DNA of 6,966 bases from an uncultured Ilumatobacter sp. (GCA_937891565.1 CALAHA010000410.1:1-6966); one strand, 5' to 3'; shown: positions 1-5,855, counted from the stretch's first letter. Numbers and translations are program-made. Notes: generated by a model from the letters alone, not told the origin.

Positions 1-1
1 C

Positions 2-589
2 GACAGCGACCTTTTCACAGCGCTGAACTCCGACGCCGCATCGGTCGTCACCGCCGAGATCGACACGTTTACCGAAACGGGTATCAAGCTCACCAACGGC
101 GAGCATCTCGATGCCGACATCATCGTCACAGCCACTGGCCTGCAGCTTGTCACTATTGGCGACATGGACTTCAGCGTCGACGGCGAGCCGGTCGACTTCT
201 CAAAAACCTGGACATACAAGGGCATTGCGTACTCCAACGTGCCGAACCTGGCGTCGTCGTTTGGCTACATCAATGCGTCATGGACACTGCGCGCCGACAT
301 CACCTGCGAGTGGGTGTGTCGTCTCCTCAACCACATGACCGAAAGCGGCACCACCCAAGCCACGCCACGGTTGCGACCCGAAGACGCCAACATGGCCGAG
401 CACCCGTTCATCCAAGACTTCTCGTCCGGCTACATGCAGCGGATGATGCCGCTCCTGCCCCGCCAGGGCGATCGGTCGCCGTGGCTGAACCCACAGCGCT
501 ACAGCGCCGACAAGAAGCTGATTGCCAAGGCCCCGATCGTCGATGGTGCAATGCGATTCGCCAGCGCCCGAGTGAAAACCTCCGCCTAA
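2..589 (+). CDS. Flavin-containing (Baeyer-Villiger, EthA-like) monooxygenase, C-terminal part
   Basis: The reading frame is open from base 2 to the TAA at 587-589 and runs off the left edge, so only 195 C-terminal residues are present of a family usually near 490. Residues 44-48 read TATGL, the 'ATG' motif that links the FAD and NADPH domains in class B flavin monooxygenases. The stretch GYINASWTLRAD (residues 88-99), followed by a Cys-rich helix and then LPRQGDRSPW (152-161), is the typical C-terminus of EthA-type enzymes. The family uses FAD, NADPH and O2 to insert oxygen into ketones or to oxidise S or N atoms; the substrate cannot be told from this part. The Rossmann motifs GxGxxG and the FxGxxxHxxxW fingerprint lie outside the window. 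The gene converges on the hydrolase at 613-1446 with only 23 bases between the stop codons. An internal ATG at 164 is not the start, because homology extends upstream of it. Confidence 0.9.
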   Translation, partial: DSDLFTALNSDAASVVTAEIDTFTETGIKLTNGEHLDADIIVTATGLQLVTIGDMDFSVDGEPVDFSKTWTYKGIAYSNVPNLASSFGYINASWTLRADITCEWVCRLLNHMTESGTTQATPRLRPEDANMAEHPFIQDFSSGYMQRMMPLLPRQGDRSPWLNPQRYSADKKLIAKAPIVDGAMRFASARVKTSA

Positions 590-612
590 GAAATCCGGCC
601 GCCTCGGGTCGT

Positions 613-1446
613 TCAGTCGTTCAAAAAGTCGACGCACTGCTGCGTCCATGTGTCGAGTTCGGCGCGGGTCGAAGCCAGCACGACCTGGCTGTTCGGCAGC
701 AGCTCACCGAGTCGCTCGGCGGTCGAAACTGGATGACCGGTGTCGCCGGTCCACGCCAGAATCAGCGCTGGCATCGTCAGCGCCGGGAGCGCATCTTCGC
801 CAGGAAGGTCCGCGTGGCCTGCGCCACGGAACATCGACGCAAGGCGAACGGTGTCGGCAGCTTCGAGGCCTTCGACCCGGCGCTCGACATAATCGGTATC
901 GCCGATGAACGGGTCCGGCGGCGGCATCGTCTTGGCGCCGTGCACCAAAGGGGCGATTCCTTGCGCTTCGACCGCCTGCGCCATCTGTTCATAGAGGCCG
1001 ATCTGCTCGGCGCGACTCGCCCACGCTGTCGGCGGGATGGTCAGGATCAACCGCTCGACGCGGTCACCAAGCTGTAGTGCTGCGTGCAGCGCTGTCGCTG
1101 TCCCCATTGACGCTCCGCCGAGTGCGACCTTGTCGAACCCGAGCGCATCAATCAGTGCGATCTGGTCGAGCGCGAGTTCTGACCACGCGCCTTCCGCTGG
1201 CCGCATGAGGTCGCCCGATTCTCCGTGGCCGCGAGCGTCGTACCGGAGGACTTGTCTTGCAGAGGTGAGCCGAGAACAATCCACGAGTGGCATGCGATCC
1301 TCGCTTGCCCGGCTGCTTGTCAGCCCGTGGCCCCACACGAACGGCGTGGCCTTGCCCGCACCCGCACCCTCACCCGCACCCGCACCCGCACCCTCACCCT
1401 CAAGACCGTAGGAGAAGTCGCAGTCGCGAAGTCGGATCGTCGTCAT
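613..1446 (-). CDS. Alpha/beta-fold hydrolase with in-frame Gly-Ala/Glu repeat
   Basis: This is a 277-residue alpha/beta hydrolase, likely a cytosolic esterase or similar enzyme. The oxyanion-loop HG is at residues 40-41, RYDARGHGESG at 68-78, the nucleophile elbow GGASMG at 110-115 (Ser113), and the acid strand ILAWTGDTGHPVS at 229-241 (Asp235). No His occurs at the usual place near the C-terminus (residues 255-277); His238 is the only His near the acid, so the triad is incomplete or altered. Residues 16-31 are a Glu/Ala-Gly repeat inserted before the oxyanion strand. I chose the ATG at 1446 rather than the TTG at 1473, because TACTGT at 1458-1453 lies six bases upstream, fitting a leaderless start, and neither start has a clear ribosome site. 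It follows the VTC-like gene by 33 bases and may also be read from the upstream unit. The substrate is unknown. A link with the convergent monooxygenase (ester made, then hydrolysed) is possible but unsupported. Confidence 0.85.
   Translation of the reverse strand: MTTIRLRDCDFSYGLEGEGAGAGAGEGAGAGKATPFVWGHGLTSSRASEDRMPLVDCSRLTSARQVLRYDARGHGESGDLMRPAEGAWSELALDQIALIDALGFDKVALGGASMGTATALHAALQLGDRVERLILTIPPTAWASRAEQIGLYEQMAQAVEAQGIAPLVHGAKTMPPPDPFIGDTDYVERRVEGLEAADTVRLASMFRGAGHADLPGEDALPALTMPALILAWTGDTGHPVSTAERLGELLPNSQVVLASTRAELDTWTQQCVDFLND
1355..1402. repeat. Eight-copy hexamer tandem repeat inside the hydrolase gene
   Basis: Eight contiguous hexamers of CCCGCA or CCCTCA (order A A B A A A B B) span 48 bases. 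On the coding strand they read TGCGGG/TGAGGG and encode alternating Gly with Ala or Glu. Because the unit is six bases, copy-number change keeps the frame and only changes linker length. Confidence 0.93.
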
Positions 1447-1452
1447 CGCTCG

Positions 1453-1458
1453 ACAGTA
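1453..1458 (-). promoter_or_regulatory. -10 element of a predicted leaderless promoter for the hydrolase
   Basis: On the minus strand TACTGT is followed by six bases and the ATG at 1446, which puts the expected transcription start at or next to the A of the start codon. No good -35 is visible. The site lies in the short gap after the VTC-like gene, so the hydrolase may have its own transcript besides read-through. Confidence 0.5.
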
Positions 1459-1479
1459 CGAGAGTCCAGCCAACGGGCA

Positions 1480-2253
1480 TCAGCTGAAGTGACGGTTGAG
1501 CGTTCGGCGCCACTTGTTTGACGGCAGCTCGGGGTGGAGCGCTGCGAGGCCAGTCGAGTACTTGCTGATCTTCAGGGGCCGATGCCCGTGGGCCCACATC
1601 CATCGGTCGACGGGGCCGGCTGCTTTTGGTGACTTCGACTCGACAATCACCGCATCGAGCGATGTACTGCGGCCGTCAGTTGCGCTACACACCAGCGCAC
1701 GGTCGATTGTGGCACGCGTGCCTGATGTTTCGTGGACGATCGTCGACCGTCTGTAAGCCGTGGTCAAGACCGCGTGCAGCCCCATTTCGTTCAGCACTTC
1801 GTCGGTCACCGGAACATCCGACGACGCGAGTACCACCTGCACGAAACGACGGCCTTCGGGCGTGAGCTGGCTGCTGTTGTCGAGGTCGTAGTCGAGCCGT
1901 TCTTTGACCGTGCGACCACGCCCATCTTTGGTCTTGACCTCAAGCATCACCTGCGCCGAGTCTTCGTAGATCCGCGTTCGCACTTTGAAGCGTCGGCGGC
2001 GGCCACTGGCTGCAGCGTGGTGAAGGTCGAAGTTGGACGTGTCGAAATAGACCGAGCGATAGTTAAACGTTCGCAGGCCATCAATCTGGAGGATCTGTAA
2101 GCCGTCGGCGAGCTCGCCGAGCATTAGATCAACAGTGGTCTCGTCGACCACGTACTTGCGGTCATTCCGAACCTGGAGTGCTGCGATCGCGTCGAGGTCT
2201 CCGAGCGAAATGGGCGCAAGTACGTTGACTATCCCCGACACCAGAGTACTCAC
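1480..2253 (-). CDS. VTC-domain protein, polyphosphate polymerase-like (triphosphate tunnel fold)
   Basis: This 257-residue protein looks like a stand-alone VTC domain, the catalytic domain of yeast Vtc4, which makes polyphosphate from ATP inside a basic beta-barrel tunnel. Visible signatures in order are RNDRKY (29-34), YRSVYFDT (65-72), RRRRFKVRTRIY (85-96), LEVKTKDGRGRTVKERLDY (104-122), YRRS (167-170), ATIDR (181-185), VIVESKS (202-208) and KISKY (228-232). These supply the Arg/Lys lining and the Glu residues expected for metal binding (Glu105, Glu205), so the protein looks catalytically competent. It has no signal peptide, SPX domain or membrane segment. The start is GTG at 2253, which shares the bases GTGA with the stop of the DUF4956 gene, so translation is probably coupled. 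A GAAGG at 2270-2266 lies 12 bases upstream, rather far for a ribosome site. Known: bacterial VTC domains are often found beside CotH and DUF4956 genes. Inferred: it makes polyphosphate or a related polymer for the membrane partner. Other TTM-fold activities, such as triphosphatase, cannot be excluded. Confidence 0.9.
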   Translation of the reverse strand: MSTLVSGIVNVLAPISLGDLDAIAALQVRNDRKYVVDETTVDLMLGELADGLQILQIDGLRTFNYRSVYFDTSNFDLHHAAASGRRRRFKVRTRIYEDSAQVMLEVKTKDGRGRTVKERLDYDLDNSSQLTPEGRRFVQVVLASSDVPVTDEVLNEMGLHAVLTTAYRRSTIVHETSGTRATIDRALVCSATDGRSTSLDAVIVESKSPKAAGPVDRWMWAHGHRPLKISKYSTGLAALHPELPSNKWRRTLNRHFS

Positions 2254-2810
2254 GTCGCGCGACGACCTTCGGGTAGTCGGAACCGGACATCGACCGAGGT
2301 CGTGTCCGATACAAGATCAACCTTCTTCACCTTGAGCCGTTTAATGTCGGCGCCGAGCAGTTCCTCGAGATGGGTTTGCAAGGCAACCTCGTCAGTAAAC
2401 GCCGAGTCGATCGTCATGTTCTGGTGTCGCACTCCGGCAAACAGGCGCGGGTGATCAACAATGAAAAGTGTTGCGACGATCGCGGCCATCAACGTTGGGG
2501 CAATCCAGTCGGGCGAGACCCGGATACCGCCAAGCAAGCCGAGCCCGAGCGCGGAGAAGTAATAAGCCACTTCCTCCTGATCGAGCTCTTGTGAGCGGAG
2601 CCGGATAATCGAGAGCACGCCGAACAGGCCCAGCCCAAGCCCTGCGGTGATCTCCGCGCGCGACAGAACCGTCGCGACGGCGACCACACCGATATTGATA
2701 CTCATGATCGCGAGCACCATGTCGGGGCGGCGATAGCGCGGGAAGTACACGAGGAAGGTCAAAATCAGCACGGCGACAGCGTCGGCGGCGAGCAGCGTCA
2801 AGTCAGACAT
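2250..2810 (-). CDS. DUF4956 family multi-pass membrane protein
   Basis: This 186-residue membrane protein belongs to the DUF4956 family, whose function is not established. Hydrophobic segments lie at about residues 4-23, 31-49, 53-68, 84-98 and 102-119, giving four or five helices. The family hallmark is clear: GLFGVLSIIRLRSQELDQEE (61-80) followed by VAYYFSALGLGL. After the membrane part, residues 125-186 form a soluble tail rich in Lys and Asp, probably cytosolic. I chose the ATG at 2810, which starts MSDLTLL; a TTG at 2819 would add three residues. No TAnnnT promoter element precedes it, in contrast to the neighbouring single genes, and it begins 39 bases after the CotH-like stop, so it is likely the second gene of that transcript. 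Its stop overlaps the VTC-like start. Inferred role: membrane partner of the VTC-like enzyme, perhaps playing the part that Vtc1-type helices play in yeast polyphosphate transfer. Confidence 0.88.
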   Translation of the reverse strand: MSDLTLLAADAVAVLILTFLVYFPRYRRPDMVLAIMSINIGVVAVATVLSRAEITAGLGLGLFGVLSIIRLRSQELDQEEVAYYFSALGLGLLGGIRVSPDWIAPTLMAAIVATLFIVDHPRLFAGVRHQNMTIDSAFTDEVALQTHLEELLGADIKRLKVKKVDLVSDTTSVDVRFRLPEGRRAT

Positions 2811-2849
2811 GGCTGGCAATGTTTCCGATCATTATGTGATGGCCAGCGA

Positions 2850-4307
2850 TCATCGGCCGTCGGTTTCTCGTGCGGCGTCGATGTCAGAAATCATTGCTGC
2901 CATGGCCTCGCGCCACGCCACAACCGGCTGACCGTCGGTGTGCGTTGCTTCGGCCTCAGCGACGAGTTCCTCGACCTGTGTCGACCACTGAGCGATACGT
3001 TCGTCGACGCTTTTCTTCGAGAACGGACCGGCAACAAACTCGGCCCGCGCTGCGTCGAATTCTTCCGTGAGTTGGCTGATCGGCCCGATGAGCGGATCGC
3101 ATGCCGCCGACTTCTGCGGCAAGTTGAGCCCGCCGAAGGAGAAAACCGCGCAGCCGTCGGTGATGTCGCCGAAGCGGTCGGCAATCTCGGTCACCGATCC
3201 GGTGACACCGCTCGACCCGAGGTTGTCGAAGGCATTGTCGAGGTCCCATGGCAGCAGGGTGAGCTTGTCGGTGGTCGGGTTCTCGTACCAGTAGAAGTTG
3301 TGCGGGTTGCAACCGTCGAAGCAATACCAGTGCAGCACGCCATCATCGTTGCGAATCGCGCGATCGACCACCATGGTCCGAACGAGGAGGTCGACGTCTA
3401 TCCACCGGTCGATCACGTCGATCTCGGTGCCGGGTTGAGCATCGGCAAGTTCTTCGGCGAACTGTCGGATCATGTCGGCGGTCGGGTCTTCGTCTTCGTT
3501 GGTCTCGAGGCCATCGATGAACTCTTCGGCGTCTCGTGGCGTGCCGTCGGCGTTGAAGGGCCACACCTCTTTGTAGAGATTGCCGCTGCCGTCGTCGAAG
3601 TTTTCGCGAGTGAAACGCCCGTCGATCTGCTCGGTGAGGGCGAATAGCCCGGCGAACTCACCGTTGATCTCAACGCGCGCATGCGTCGAGCGTGGGACCG
3701 GCACGCCCATCTCACCGAACAGCCAGTACCCGAGCCGCTCGTGCATTTTGGTCGCGTCCAGATTCTGCGAATGCAGCTGCACCTTCTTGACGCCATAGAA
3801 GGTGTCGTCGCGGTCTTGCCAGTTCATCTTCAACTTCATTGACAACTTTGTGCAGGTTTTCGCGCCGCTCGGGTCGAGTGGGTTAGGGCCATCGGTGCAG
3901 AACAGGAATGCTCCGACTGAGCCTTTGTAGCGAACGCCTATCGGGCCGATCGTTTCGCCATCGAAGGTCAGGCTGCCCTCGACATACTCCTCGGCCGTTG
4001 GGTCGGCATCGATCTCGGCGAGCTTGTCAGGGTCAACGTCGATTGCGAAGGTGTGCACGACATCGGGGTCGAACAGAACGTCCGATGATTCAGACATGTA
4101 CCGGGCCAGCACAACCGGTGCAGCATCGGGCTCGGGTAACTCTGTCGATTCCGAGATGACATCGTCCGCAGCAGCCTCAGTAACAACGTCGTCAGCCGGA
4201 GTCGTTGGCCCGTCGACATTCCGTGCCGAATCGCCCGACGAACAACTTGCTGCCAGCAGTGCAACCGCAACAGCGACTCCAGCGAAAACTCTTCTTCCCC
4301 TCAGCAT
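2850..4307 (-). CDS. CotH-type kinase family lipoprotein
   Basis: This 485-residue protein has an N-terminal signal with RGRR, a hydrophobic core and LAASC, so Cys22 is the predicted lipid anchor. An acidic linker (about 25-65) precedes a CotH-like kinase domain (about 80-450). CotH of Bacillus is an atypical protein kinase that phosphorylates spore-coat proteins. Visible motifs are VRYKGS (125-130), KLSMKLKMN (154-162), QLHSQNLDATKMHERLGYWL (177-196), LTEQIDGRF (224-232), VVDRAIRNDDG (313-323) and LLPWDLDNAF (351-360); the Asp residues of the last two fit the catalytic and metal-binding positions. Six further Cys (137, 152, 329, 333, 386, 403) could form disulfides, which suits an exported protein. 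The start is the ATG at 4307, with TACAGT eight bases upstream and Pho-box-like repeats beyond that. It heads the unit with the DUF4956 and VTC-like genes. The substrate and phosphate donor outside the membrane are unknown. Confidence 0.9.
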   Translation of the reverse strand: MLRGRRVFAGVAVAVALLAASCSSGDSARNVDGPTTPADDVVTEAAADDVISESTELPEPDAAPVVLARYMSESSDVLFDPDVVHTFAIDVDPDKLAEIDADPTAEEYVEGSLTFDGETIGPIGVRYKGSVGAFLFCTDGPNPLDPSGAKTCTKLSMKLKMNWQDRDDTFYGVKKVQLHSQNLDATKMHERLGYWLFGEMGVPVPRSTHARVEINGEFAGLFALTEQIDGRFTRENFDDGSGNLYKEVWPFNADGTPRDAEEFIDGLETNEDEDPTADMIRQFAEELADAQPGTEIDVIDRWIDVDLLVRTMVVDRAIRNDDGVLHWYCFDGCNPHNFYWYENPTTDKLTLLPWDLDNAFDNLGSSGVTGSVTEIADRFGDITDGCAVFSFGGLNLPQKSAACDPLIGPISQLTEEFDAARAEFVAGPFSKKSVDERIAQWSTQVEELVAEAEATHTDGQPVVAWREAMAAMISDIDAARETDGR

Positions 4308-4315
4308 CCAGAGCG

Positions 4316-4321
4316 ACTGTA
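4316..4321 (-). promoter_or_regulatory. -10 element for the cotH-like/DUF4956/VTC-like unit
   Basis: TACAGT on the minus strand is followed by eight bases and the ATG at 4307, giving a leaderless or nearly leaderless transcript. There is no -35 at normal spacing; instead the direct repeats at 4334-4366 end 12 bases upstream. That is the layout expected when an activator replaces the -35, as at PhoB-dependent promoters. Confidence 0.5.
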
Positions 4322-4333
4322 GTGAAGTCGTCC

Positions 4334-4366
4334 GTTCAACTTCCGTTCAAGCTGTGTTTACCTCTG
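4334..4366. promoter_or_regulatory. Candidate Pho box: three 11-base direct repeat units
   Basis: Three adjacent 11-base units read GTTCAACTTCC, GTTCAAGCTGT and GTTTACCTCTG on the plus strand. The first seven bases match the actinobacterial PhoP direct-repeat core GTTCACC at 6, 5 and 6 positions. The 11-base period and the run of units are what OmpR-family regulators such as PhoP use. The block lies between the divergent cotH-like and thioesterase-like genes, 12 bases from the -10 of the former and 45 from the -10 of the latter. The repeats read toward the thioesterase gene but their position fits the cotH-like promoter better. The binding protein is inferred, not shown. Confidence 0.5.
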
Positions 4367-4388
4367 CTGGTACAGCGCGCGGCCGAGC

Positions 4389-4400
4389 CGTCTCGAGACG
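4389..4400. promoter_or_regulatory. 12-base perfect palindrome, candidate operator
   Basis: CGTCTCGAGACG is a perfect inverted repeat with no spacer. It covers about -35 to -24 relative to the predicted start at 4424, overlapping where the -35 of the thioesterase-like gene should be. That position would suit a dimeric repressor. No regulator is identified, and a chance palindrome in GC-rich DNA remains possible. Confidence 0.3.
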
Positions 4401-4411
4401 CCGTGGCCTTC

Positions 4412-4417
4412 TACTGT
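4412..4417 (+). promoter_or_regulatory. -10 element of a predicted leaderless promoter for the thioesterase-like gene
   Basis: TACTGT is followed by six bases and the ATG at 4424. This is the same hexamer and spacing as at the hydrolase gene. No recognisable -35 is present; the palindrome at 4389-4400 occupies that position. Confidence 0.5.
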
Positions 4418-4423
4418 TGCGCC

Positions 4424-4897
4424 ATGGCCCCCGGCAGCGACAACAACACCCCGTTCGACACAGCGAAGATGACCGCCAACACACGGGCCCAAGTCTCGAT
4501 GGCCGAGCACTGCAAGATCTCGGTCGACGAGGCCGAGTTCGGGCGAGTCAAGTTGTCGATGCCGAAAGACGGCAACACAAACCACATCGGCACTATTTAT
4601 GCCGGTGCGTTGTACACGCTCGCCGAGATCCCTGGCGGCACGCTGTTCTCGACCACGTTCGACAGCAGCCGTTACTACCCGATCATCAAAGAGCAGAACA
4701 TCCGCTTCCGCCGCCCAGCCACCACCGACATCACCGTCGAGATGACGATGACTGCCGACGAAGCCGCCGAAATCGCCGCGACGGCCGACCGCGACGGCAA
4801 GGCCGACTACGACCGCATCGTCGAGTTGATTGACACCGAGGGCACCGTCGTGGCAATCAGCACAAACAGCTACCAGATGCGCACGTTCGGCACCTGA
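4424..4897 (+). CDS. Hot-dog-fold thioesterase-like protein (DUF4442/PaaI/YiiD-C type)
   Basis: This 157-residue protein resembles acyl-CoA thioesterases of the hot-dog fold. The main signature is NHIGTIYAGALYTLAEIPGG (53-72), with Asn53 and Glu68 at the positions usually used for catalysis on the long central helix. RVKLSMP (41-47), PIIKEQNIRFRRPATTDI (86-103) and TVVAISTNSYQMR (141-153) fit the remaining beta strands. Residues 110-130 (Ala, Glu and Asp rich) look like a loop insertion. The frame is open back to 4205, but I chose the ATG at 4424: similarity begins after it, and TACTGT lies six bases upstream. A second in-frame ATG at 4469 would also retain the domain. No signal peptide is seen, so it is probably cytosolic. 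The acyl substrate is unknown. It is divergent from the cotH-like gene and could share regulation through the 4308-4423 region. Confidence 0.82.
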   Translation: MAPGSDNNTPFDTAKMTANTRAQVSMAEHCKISVDEAEFGRVKLSMPKDGNTNHIGTIYAGALYTLAEIPGGTLFSTTFDSSRYYPIIKEQNIRFRRPATTDITVEMTMTADEAAEIAATADRDGKADYDRIVELIDTEGTVVAISTNSYQMRTFGT

Positions 4898-4948
4898 CAA
4901 CGACCCAGTTCGCCCAAATCTTGACTGCTGGGCGCGGCCCAACGCGGG

Positions 4949-4954
4949 TACCGT
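4949..4954 (+). promoter_or_regulatory. -10 element in front of the S9 peptidase remnant
   Basis: TACCGT is followed by seven bases and the ATG at 4962. The promoter and start codon therefore appear preserved although the gene behind them is broken. A TTGACT at 4921-4926 is 22 bases away, too far for a normal -35. Confidence 0.45.
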
Positions 4955-4961
4955 CGGCAGC

Positions 4962-5819
4962 ATGTCTGAGAGCACCGTCTGGATCGATGACGCACCGGTG
5001 TCGTCCGGCGATCACGACAGCAACCCCCACATGGTCACCCGACGGCCTCGCCGACCTGGCATGGTCGCCCGATAGCTCGACGATCGCGTTCACCAGCTAC
5101 GACACCGCAGCGGGCACGCTCGTGACAACCCAATCGACAATCGACCACACGCCTGAGCTGTACGTCGGCGACGACAAGCGCACCTCGGTCGGCGATGCAC
5201 TCTCTGCCCAGCTGCTCGGCTGGGAGAAGTTCACCACGCCCACATCAGACGGTTCCGACGAGATCGATTGCTGGATCATGCGCCGGGCTCCGGCTGGGGC
5301 CACCTCGATGGCGATGACGTCCTGTCGATTCTCGACGGCGCACTCGACAACTACGCCTTCTGCGACCGCGCTCGTGTCGGCATGATCGGCGGCTCATACG
5401 GCGGCTTCACGGCCACGTGGCTCGCAGCCAATCACAGCGAACGCTTCAAGGGAATCTGTTCTGAGCGCGCGGTCAACAATCTCGTGTCGGAAGAGTGGTC
5501 GAGCGACATCGCCACGGCGTTCCGCACCGAGCACGGCCCGTCCCACATCGAAGACGTCGACGTCTACGCCAGCCACTCGCCGATCAAAGACGTCCGCAAG
5601 ATCAACGTGCCGATGCTCCTGATTCACTCCGAAGAAGACTGGCGCTGCCCGATCATCCAGGCCGAAGAGCTCTGGGTCGCCCTCAAGCTGCTCGGCAAAG
5701 AAGTCGACTTCTACCGTTTCGCGGGCGAGAACCACGAGCTCTCCCGAAGCGGCTCGCCCGTCCACCGCGTCCAGCGCGCCGAGATCATCCTCGACTGGTT
5801 CGCCGCCAAACTCGCCTAA
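4962..5819 (+). pseudogene. S9 family (prolyl oligopeptidase/acylaminoacyl peptidase) gene, collapsed and frameshifted
   Basis: The pieces of an S9 serine peptidase occur in order but in two frames and far too short: 858 bases against about 630-700 codons for intact members. The ATG at 4962 opens MSESTVWIDDAPV and reaches GDHDSNP. The expected next residues, TWSPDG, are one frame over, as if one C were added to the C run at 5024-5028; the original frame stops at 5075. The shifted frame gives two WSPD propeller motifs (5032-5043 and 5062-5073), ELYVGDD, and then DGSDEIDCWIMR near 5248-5283. There the text jumps back to the first frame at PGSGWGHLDGDD, without the HGGP region that normally lies between. 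The C-terminal catalytic part is complete. At least two frame changes and several internal deletions are needed, so I call it a pseudogene. An assembly error could explain a frame change but not so many missing blocks. Confidence 0.8.
5268..5819 (+). CDS. Open C-terminal fragment of the S9 peptidase (catalytic domain only)
   Basis: This is the longest uninterrupted part of the broken S9 gene, 183 residues if counted from the TTG at 5268. It holds the nucleophile motif GGSYGG (Ser codon 5394-5396), the acid motif HSEEDWRCP (Asp codon 5637-5639) and the His in GENHELSRSG (codon 5733-5735), so the Ser-Asp-His triad is intact. ERAVNNLVSEEWSSDIATAF is typical of this subgroup. It lacks the beta-propeller and the strand with the HGGP oxyanion region. 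An automatic annotation may call it a gene. I see no ribosome site or TAnnnT element near 5268, so independent expression is doubtful. Confidence 0.55.
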   Translation: MLDHAPGSGWGHLDGDDVLSILDGALDNYAFCDRARVGMIGGSYGGFTATWLAANHSERFKGICSERAVNNLVSEEWSSDIATAFRTEHGPSHIEDVDVYASHSPIKDVRKINVPMLLIHSEEDWRCPIIQAEELWVALKLLGKEVDFYRFAGENHELSRSGSPVHRVQRAEIILDWFAAKLA

Positions 5820-5855
5820 TCAGGCGCAACCAGCTCACCGACAAGCCTCGGCTTC

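Noticed and set aside
611..624. Two GTTCA motifs near the hydrolase stop, as a second Pho box
   Set aside because: They are eight bases apart, not eleven, and lie at the convergent 3' ends where no promoter is expected.
280..1077. Long plus-strand open frame (265 codons) over the monooxygenase end and the hydrolase gene
   Set aside because: Its product is Arg/His-rich without family features, and it overlaps two recognised genes in other frames; it is a GC-rich shadow.
1471..1473. TTG as the start of the alpha/beta hydrolase
   Set aside because: It adds nine residues without family similarity and would place the start upstream of the TACTGT element that fits the ATG at 1446.
2940..3647. Plus-strand open frame (235 codons) opposite the cotH-like gene
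   Set aside because: It is the antisense of a clear CotH-type domain, with no promoter element or ribosome site and no recognisable motif.
4024..4833. Plus-strand open frame (269 codons) crossing the 4308-4423 promoter region
   Set aside because: It overlaps the cotH-like 5' end and the thioesterase gene in another frame, and its product turns into low-complexity Arg/His-rich sequence.
4921..4926. TTGACT as a -35 for the S9 remnant
   Set aside because: The spacer to TACCGT is 22 bases, beyond the usual 16-19.
4929..4941. Hairpin TGGGC-GCG-GCCCA after the thioesterase-like gene
   Set aside because: Five base pairs, a three-base loop and no T tract; it lies within the promoter region of the S9 remnant, so it is not a convincing terminator.
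5843..5854. Inverted repeat AAGCC-TC-GGCTT after the S9 remnant
   Set aside because: The stem is too short and no T run follows; it just precedes the ABM promoter. It is a possible weak terminator only.
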